NCBI GenBank assembly: GCA_041736255.1
Contig: JBGSTZ010000103.1
Coordinates: 1 to 34,718 of the forward strand
Direction of reading: 5' to 3'
Source: AVCC01 sp041736255
Lineage (GTDB): Bacteria; Pseudomonadota; Gammaproteobacteria; Burkholderiales; Burkholderiaceae_D
DNA: 34,718 nucleotides
Positions 30,901 through 34,718 of this stretch are shown here, one piece after another (the stretch's first letter is position 1; each line of letters opens with the position of its first letter). The notes under the pieces are model-generated. The model did no database searches. It was given only the letters and a program-made list of their open reading frames with translations, and was not told where the DNA came from. The position numbers were made by a program, and so were the translations under genes.

Positions 30901-31378
30901 TTATGCTCTAGCGACAAAATGGATATTGATTACCTGTGAGTTGCTACCGATTTGGCCCATCAGCACGGCTTGGCTATGCAACTTGATGCGTGCCTGAATC
31001 TGTAACGCAGCGGTGCAGCAGGGTGTCATCCTGATAGACGCCCTCCAGGGTTTTGATAGCGTATCGGTCTGCCTGTTGAAAAGGCTTGGCGTGCCAGTTT
31101 GTTCGGTGCTGTGCGGCATTCACCATTTCATCGGACAATCCTTGCGTTGGCGCAATATGCTGGGTGTTGGCATGCGTCACGCTAGCATATTGACTGCTAC
31201 GGGTATTTATGTCTGGAACATAATGTGCATTGTTCGGCTGAGGATCACGCCAATGTGCTGTATCTGGGGCAAAGATTGGAAACGTTGGCGGTGCAGGTGC
31301 TGCAAACCAATACTGTGTAGGGGATTTGCCGCCACCGTGCTTATCCGGCTACGGCTCATTGCCAGTGTGAGTACGCAT
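30901..31378 (-). pseudogene. Disrupted gene of unknown function upstream of the thiolase
   Basis: On the minus strand a frame opens at ATG 31378-31376 (MRTHTGNEP), meets a single in-frame TAG at 31351-31349, and then stays open for about 124 codons to 30974: PDKHGGGKSPTQYWFAAPAP ... PDTAHWRDPQPNNAHYVPDI ... LSDEMVNAAQHRTNWHAKPF ... AIKTLEGVYQDDTLLHR. Near 31000 sense appears to move to a second frame (LHSQAVLMGQIGSNSQVINI, then HFVARA) ending at 30901. The composition is protein-like and unlike the plus strand. TAG could derive from TGG (Trp). I do not recognise the family. A shortened protein from GTG 31180 could still be made. The rest of the 1,025-base gap 30650-31674 holds the thiolase and phasin control regions. 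Confidence 0.5.
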
Positions 31379-31609
31379 ATAAGCCAAGTGACACCTAAGG
31401 ATATGTCGCGCTAGGTAATGGCATACGCAATTTAGTTATTTGCGCGTGGTATGGGAGCGCACTAGAATGCTTGCTGCAACCTTATTGTCATAGTTATAAT
31501 GTAATGTAAATAGCGGCGCTGTTAGTTTCCTAGTTTTAATTTTTACATGCTGCCCTAAACAAATAACCCAGGAGAATTTTTCTGTTTATTTGAAGTTCAA
31601 GTGTATTTG

Positions 31610-31629
31610 TGCAATGCAGTGCAATGCAG
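31610..31629. promoter_or_regulatory. PhaR-like operator repeats before the phasin gene
   Basis: The 10-base unit tgcaatgcag occurs twice in tandem (31610-31619, 31620-31629). Each contains TGC-N3-GCA, the core of PhaR sites known from PHA regulons of Paracoccus/Rhodobacter (CTGC-N3-GCAG). They lie 46-65 bases upstream of the phasin ATG, and the 10-base period puts both on one DNA face. Binding by PhaR is inferred. Confidence 0.55.
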
Positions 31630-31674
31630 CTTTATTGGGTTTAATCATCAATCTTTATTAGCAAGGAGAATGTT

Positions 31675-32238
31675 ATGTCTACAATTCAAGAGCAGTTTCT
31701 GGAAGCAAGCAAGTCGCATTTTGAGGCGCAATTGGCAATGATCAATTCGTTGACCGCCAAGGCATTCGGAGAAGCAGAAAAAATCATCAACCTGAACATC
31801 AATGCGGCCAAAGCCACGCTTGAAGATTCCGCAGCAGCAGGCCAAGAATTGATGTCTGCAAAAGACCCACAAGAATTCATGAAAATTTCCGCTGCCCAGA
31901 CACAGCCAAGTGCGGAAAAAGCAATGGCTTATAGCCGTGAACTGGCTAGCCTTACAAGTGCCAGCCAAAAAGAATTGACCAAGGCTGCTGAAGCGCAGAT
32001 TACTGAAACCAGCGAAAAACTCAAATCAATGATTGCGGAACTGACAAAGAATGCACCGGCCGGTTCTGAAAGCATCGTTGAAATGCTTAAGTCAGTAGTC
32101 GCCAGCACCAATGCTGGCTATGAACAGATGCTGCAATCTACCAAAAAAGCAGCGGAAGCAATGGAAGAAAATGTAGCCAAGGCATCTAAAAGCTTTACCG
32201 AAGCAGCACAGAAGTCGACTAAAGCTGGAAAGAAGTAA
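31675..32238 (+). CDS. phaP: Phasin (polyhydroxyalkanoate granule-associated protein)
   Basis: A 187-residue helical phasin that coats PHA granules. The whole chain is predicted amphipathic helix rich in Ala, Glu, Lys and Ser: MSTIQEQFLEASKSHFEAQL, MINSLTAKAFGEAEKIINLN, then the phasin_2 core around 25-110 (DPQEFMKISAAQTQPSAEKA, MAYSRELASLTSASQKELTK), and a Lys-rich C-terminus (SFTEAAQKSTKAGKK). AAGGAG at 31662-31667 precedes the ATG. Own terminator at 32255-32280. The tandem TGC-N3-GCA repeats upstream suggest PhaR control. Confidence 0.92.
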   Translation: MSTIQEQFLEASKSHFEAQLAMINSLTAKAFGEAEKIINLNINAAKATLEDSAAAGQELMSAKDPQEFMKISAAQTQPSAEKAMAYSRELASLTSASQKELTKAAEAQITETSEKLKSMIAELTKNAPAGSESIVEMLKSVVASTNAGYEQMLQSTKKAAEAMEENVAKASKSFTEAAQKSTKAGKK

Positions 32239-32254
32239 TTTCGTAACGACAATC

Positions 32255-32280
32255 AAAAAGGCCGCAATGCGGCCTTTTTT
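32255..32280 (+). terminator. Terminator after phaP
   Basis: aaaaaggccgc (32255-32265) pairs with gcggcctttttt (32269-32280) around an aat loop, ending in a T-run. Confidence 0.85.
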
Positions 32281-32388
32281 GCATCTATGACTGGTAATTA
32301 ATCAAGCGTTTTTTTAATCAGCAGCGGCCTATTTCCGGGAACGCCGAAGGTCTGCTTGGCGTTCCCCGATGCGTCATACTCCGTTCAC

Positions 32389-33366
32389 TCAAAGCGGCAA
32401 ACCGCTGGCATCGAACACGCCCTCGAATAATACCGAACTCAGATAGCGCTCGCCCGAGTCGGGCAAAACCACCACGATGGTCTTGCCCGCATTTTCAGCG
32501 CGCTTGGCCCAGCGTACCGCCACCGCGGCAGCCGCTCCGCACGATATTCCGGACAAAATGCCTTCTTCGCGCGCCAGGCGGCGTGCGAATTCGACTGCTT
32601 CCTCGTTGCTGACGGTTTCGATTGCGTCGACCAGGCTCAGGTCGAGCACCTGTGGTACGAAGCCGGCACCGATGCCCTGGATTTTGTGCGGCCCCGGCTT
32701 CAGCGGTTCGCCGGCACGGGTTTGGCTCAGCACTGGGCTGGCAGATGGCTCAACCGCGACTGACAACACGCTGGCACCCTGGGTTTTCTTGAAAAAGCGC
32801 GATACGCCGGTAATGGTGCCGCCGGTGCCGACACCGGATACGAAAATATCTATCTTGCCATCGGTATCAGCCCAGATTTCCGGCCCGGTGGTAGTTTCAT
32901 GAATGGCCGGGTTGGCTGGATTCTTGAACTGTTGCAGCAGCACATATTTGTCAGGATCGGATGCGGCAATTTCCTCCGCTTTGGCGATCGCGCCATTCAT
33001 GCCTTTCGCGCCCTCGGTCAGCACCAGCTTGGCGCCATAAGCCAGCAATAGTTTGCGCCGTTCTACGCTCATGGTGTCCGGCATGGTCAGCGTCAGCGGA
33101 ATGCCGCGCGCAGCCGCTACAAAAGCGAGTGCGATGCCGGTGTTGCCGCTGGTAGGTTCGACCAGTTCCTTGCCGGGTCCAAGCAGTCCGCGCTTGTCAG
33201 CATCCGCGACCATCGCAGCGCCTATCCGGCACTTGACCGAATAGGCCGGATTGCGGCCTTCTATTTTTGCCAGCACCGTGGCTGGCGCGCCGTCGGTTAT
33301 GCGATTCAGACGCACCAGCGGCGTATGTCCGATTGACAGCGAATTATCTTCAAACCAGCCTGACAT
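32389..33366 (-). CDS. cysK: Cysteine synthase A (O-acetylserine sulfhydrylase)
   Basis: A 325-residue PLP enzyme making L-cysteine from O-acetylserine and sulfide. The PLP lysine is Lys45 in NPAYSVKCRIGA; the substrate-binding loop is LVEPTSGNTGIALAFVAAAR; the phosphate-binding loop is SGVGTGGTITGVSRF, and the CysE-interacting C-terminal region contains PDSGERYLSSVLFEG. The N-terminus WFEDNSLSIGHTPLVRLNRI is CysK, not CysM. The ATG at 33366 has AAAGGAG immediately upstream. A nine-pair hairpin (32337-32366) follows the stop on the minus strand without T-run. Confidence 0.95.
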   Translation of the reverse strand: MSGWFEDNSLSIGHTPLVRLNRITDGAPATVLAKIEGRNPAYSVKCRIGAAMVADADKRGLLGPGKELVEPTSGNTGIALAFVAAARGIPLTLTMPDTMSVERRKLLLAYGAKLVLTEGAKGMNGAIAKAEEIAASDPDKYVLLQQFKNPANPAIHETTTGPEIWADTDGKIDIFVSGVGTGGTITGVSRFFKKTQGASVLSVAVEPSASPVLSQTRAGEPLKPGPHKIQGIGAGFVPQVLDLSLVDAIETVSNEEAVEFARRLAREEGILSGISCGAAAAVAVRWAKRAENAGKTIVVVLPDSGERYLSSVLFEGVFDASGLPL

Positions 33367-33423
33367 GGAAGCTCCTTTGGGTTATGGATGTCGCGCTCGG
33401 CCGGATAAAAATTCTTCCGAGCG

Positions 33424-33456
33424 CTCACATACAATTTTGCAATTTGTGTATGTGAG
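33424..33456. promoter_or_regulatory. Long inverted repeat upstream of cysK
   Basis: ctcacataca (33424-33433) and tgtatgtgag (33447-33456) are perfect inverted 10-mers with a 13-base AT-rich spacer. The repeat lies 58-90 bases upstream of cysK. It may be an operator for a LysR-type sulfur regulator (CysB or similar) or a leader hairpin. No known consensus is matched with certainty. Confidence 0.5.
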
Positions 33457-33646
33457 GATACGCAAAGCCACCTATTTGACTAACGAATAAAAATGTATTT
33501 CAATATTTAAAATCTGTATGAGCGTACATCACTTTATATCGAGAGTAATGGGTGCATGTCAAGATAACGGCTATTGGCAGCACGCCTTACATTATTTTCC
33601 CCCAGCTTTTAAATTTCAGAAACGCACATGCGGATTAATTCGTTGA

Positions 33647-33776
33647 TTAAGGCTCCTTACTGCAATCGCGTGGCGTAATGTTTTTTTCTTTCGCGTATTG
33701 GCGGGATGATTCCTTAATGATCGGACGCAGCAAATTGCGATCTGCCTGGACCAGTCCAAAATTACCTTCCATTGCT
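33647..33776 (-). pseudogene. Possible frameshifted C-terminal part of the 33762-34352 gene
   Basis: In another minus frame the 43 residues GAVPAMEGNFGLVQADRNLL then RPIIKESSRQYAKEKNITPR and DCSKEP continue after the 33762 gene in a sense-like manner and stop at 33647. It could be the true C-terminus of that gene after a one-base shift in the GC-rich sequence near 33776-33795, or a small independent gene starting at an ATG near 33773. No good ribosome site supports the latter. Confidence 0.35.
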
Positions 33777-34352
33777 GGCACCGCACCGCGCGCCGTCTTC
33801 ATGGTCGGGCTCGCCGCGAAAGCTCGCCTTGATTTGTTCGAGATGCATGTTGGCGACTTCCTTGCCGTATTTTGATTCATGCATCGCCATGTGCCAGTGT
33901 CCGACGACTGACAGCAGTTGTGCTTCGTCACAGGCCTGTTCGACGCGCCGCACGACTACCGCCGCCATTAGGCCGAGGTAGGTCTCGGCGCTAAGCGTCA
34001 TCATGGATTTGATACGAATAAGTTTGGCGGAATCTGCGGGCGGTGCAAAGGCAGAGGTGAGTGCGAGGTCGACCGTGGCGGTTCGCGGCGCTACTGCAGA
34101 AACGGCCACCTCACTCTGTGGTGCAATCAGTTCAAATCCCAGTAGGATGTCAGCGATCCTTGCCACTTCTTGATCGGAAATCAATGCGCTAATGGCGCTC
34201 AGACGCCTCTGGCCGTCAATCATGATCAGGATGCTACGCTGCTTGACGTTGAGTCTCGTGCTGCGCTGCTCCACCTCGGCCCGGCCTTTCGGCGTCTTGG
34301 AGAAGATCATGTCGGGCAGTTCGAAAAAAAACTCCAGTGTTTCGCTGGACAT
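33762..34352 (-). CDS. Conserved-looking protein of unknown function
   Basis: A 196-residue reading frame starting MSSETLEFFFELPDMIFSKT. Residues 20-75 (RAEVEQRSTRLNVKQRSILI, DGQRRLSAISALISDQEVAR, LLGFELIAP) look like a winged-helix-type unit seen in other uncharacterised betaproteobacterial proteins, followed by a Ser/Ala/Val-rich linker (QSEVAVSAVAPRTATVDLAL) and a helical C-terminal part (LGLMAAVVVRRVEQACDEAQ; LSVVGHWHMAMHESKYGKEV). No catalytic motif is seen. The downstream -1 frame (33647-33761) continues in a protein-like way, so the C-terminus may be frameshifted (see findings). GGTGC precedes the ATG. Confidence 0.55.
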   Translation of the reverse strand: MSSETLEFFFELPDMIFSKTPKGRAEVEQRSTRLNVKQRSILIMIDGQRRLSAISALISDQEVARIADILLGFELIAPQSEVAVSAVAPRTATVDLALTSAFAPPADSAKLIRIKSMMTLSAETYLGLMAAVVVRRVEQACDEAQLLSVVGHWHMAMHESKYGKEVANMHLEQIKASFRGEPDHEDGARCGASNGR

Positions 34353-34582
34353 TTTGCACCTTCAGAATCTAGACTGAACAATTCTATTAGGAAATTATTA
34401 CGGGAGTGTGTCGCGACCAGCCAGAACTTGAATGAGTGGCTCTGGCGGGTCGTTAATCTGCAAAGTGTAGACACAAAAAATTGGGTTTGCTGGGTGGGCG
34501 TGGACGCGCAAGCACACTTTGGCCGGGATGCCCGCGCTCGAAGTCAACGGACCCAGTCCACTAATCTTTATACAGTAACTAG
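34353..34582. other. Intergenic region between the unknown gene and the IS edge
   Basis: About 230 bases. No supported gene, RNA or terminator seen; open frames on both strands here are short and unconvincing. Confidence 0.5.
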
Positions 34583-34718
34583 CCTGAATATTGCATAAAA
34601 AAGGGCAAGAATGCCGTAAGTGATTGATAAAATGTGAGTTATTGAGAAACACACTCATCAACACGAACAGAACCTTGCCCGACATGAATTCTACTTCAGA
34701 ACAGCTCCGTTTCGCATC
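34583..34718 (+). mobile_element. Left end of a probable IS (IS1380-like?) with start of its gene
   Basis: An ATG at 34684-34686 opens MNSTSEQLRFA and runs off the window. About 100 bases before it, cctgaatattgcataa starts with CCT, as IS1380-family termini do (e.g. ISEcp1), and an AT-rich leader follows. The peptide start resembles IS1380-type transposases in my memory, but eleven residues are too few to be sure; an ordinary gene remains possible. Confidence 0.4.

Noticed and set aside
30974..31180. Resemblance of AIKTLEGVYQDDTLLHR to RusA-type resolvases
   Set aside because: The DxDN metal-binding motif of RusA is absent and only a short stretch looks similar, so no assignment was made.
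31013..31414. 133-codon plus-strand frame upstream of phaP
   Set aside because: Its Cys/Arg/Trp-rich translation looks like noise; the opposite strand has the better protein-like frame, described as a broken gene.
32337..32366. gggaacgcc/ggcgttccc hairpin after cysK as a terminator
   Set aside because: On the minus strand no T-run follows the stem, so a rho-independent terminator cannot be claimed; it is only mentioned under cysK.
34398..34685. 95-codon minus-strand frame near the right edge
   Set aside because: Crosses the presumed IS end and has no family pattern.

Overview
The window looks like chromosomal DNA of a betaproteobacterium in Burkholderiales, most likely Oxalobacteraceae (Herminiimonas or Janthinobacterium-like). 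This is inferred from several blocks: rpsP-rimM-trmD-rplS followed by a CoA pyrophosphatase and a CobD/CbiB-like protein, rne divergent from rluC, a rluC/HAD/Rieske/sppA group, the isc operon, an ACAD/thiolase/phasin lipid set, and a DUF3579 gene. Most of it is ordinary core genome. No rRNA, tRNA, CRISPR array or prophage was seen. Both edges carry the first codons of probable insertion-sequence transposases.

Layout. 1-171: 5' end of a transposase gene (- strand) and a 34-bp tandem duplication. 211-4230: DUF1499 protein, a divergent glycerophosphodiester phosphodiesterase, then alaS. 4429-9017: a TusA-like sulfur carrier, then etfB, etfA and a 600-residue acyl-CoA dehydrogenase; a LiuR-like palindrome lies at the etfB promoter. 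9106-9522: a TM2-domain membrane protein. 9872-12056: the rpsP-rimM-trmD-rplS operon with its terminator. 12079-14361: Nudix CoA pyrophosphatase, CobD/CbiB-like protein, DUF3579 protein. 14721-17714: rne on the minus strand. 18288-21558: rluC, a HAD phosphatase, a Rieske protein and an SppA-type protease. 21875-28372: iscR-iscS-iscU-iscA-hscB-[LysE exporter]-hscA-fdx-iscX, preceded by a good IscR type 1 site. 28510-29367: an SAM-dependent methyltransferase. 29459-30649: a BktB-like thiolase (-). 30901-31378: a broken gene of unknown function (-). 31675-32238: a phasin with PhaR-like operator repeats. 32389-33366: cysK (-). 33647-34352: an unknown conserved-looking gene (-) that may be frameshifted. 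34583-34718: probable start of another IS.

How the genes work together. EtfBA takes electrons from acyl-CoA dehydrogenases such as the one downstream. With the thiolase and the phasin this suggests an acyl-CoA/polyhydroxyalkanoate economy. The isc operon encodes a complete Fe-S assembly line (regulator, sulfur donor, scaffold, A-type carrier, chaperone pair, ferredoxin, IscX). CysK supplies cysteine, the sulfur source of IscS, and the TusA-like protein is another sulfur-handling candidate.

No clearly new system was found. The most useful leads are the amino-acid-exporter gene embedded between hscB and hscA, an IscR with a longer cysteine-cluster loop, a previously open gene hidden by an in-frame stop and a frameshift upstream of the phasin, and several operator-like palindromes.
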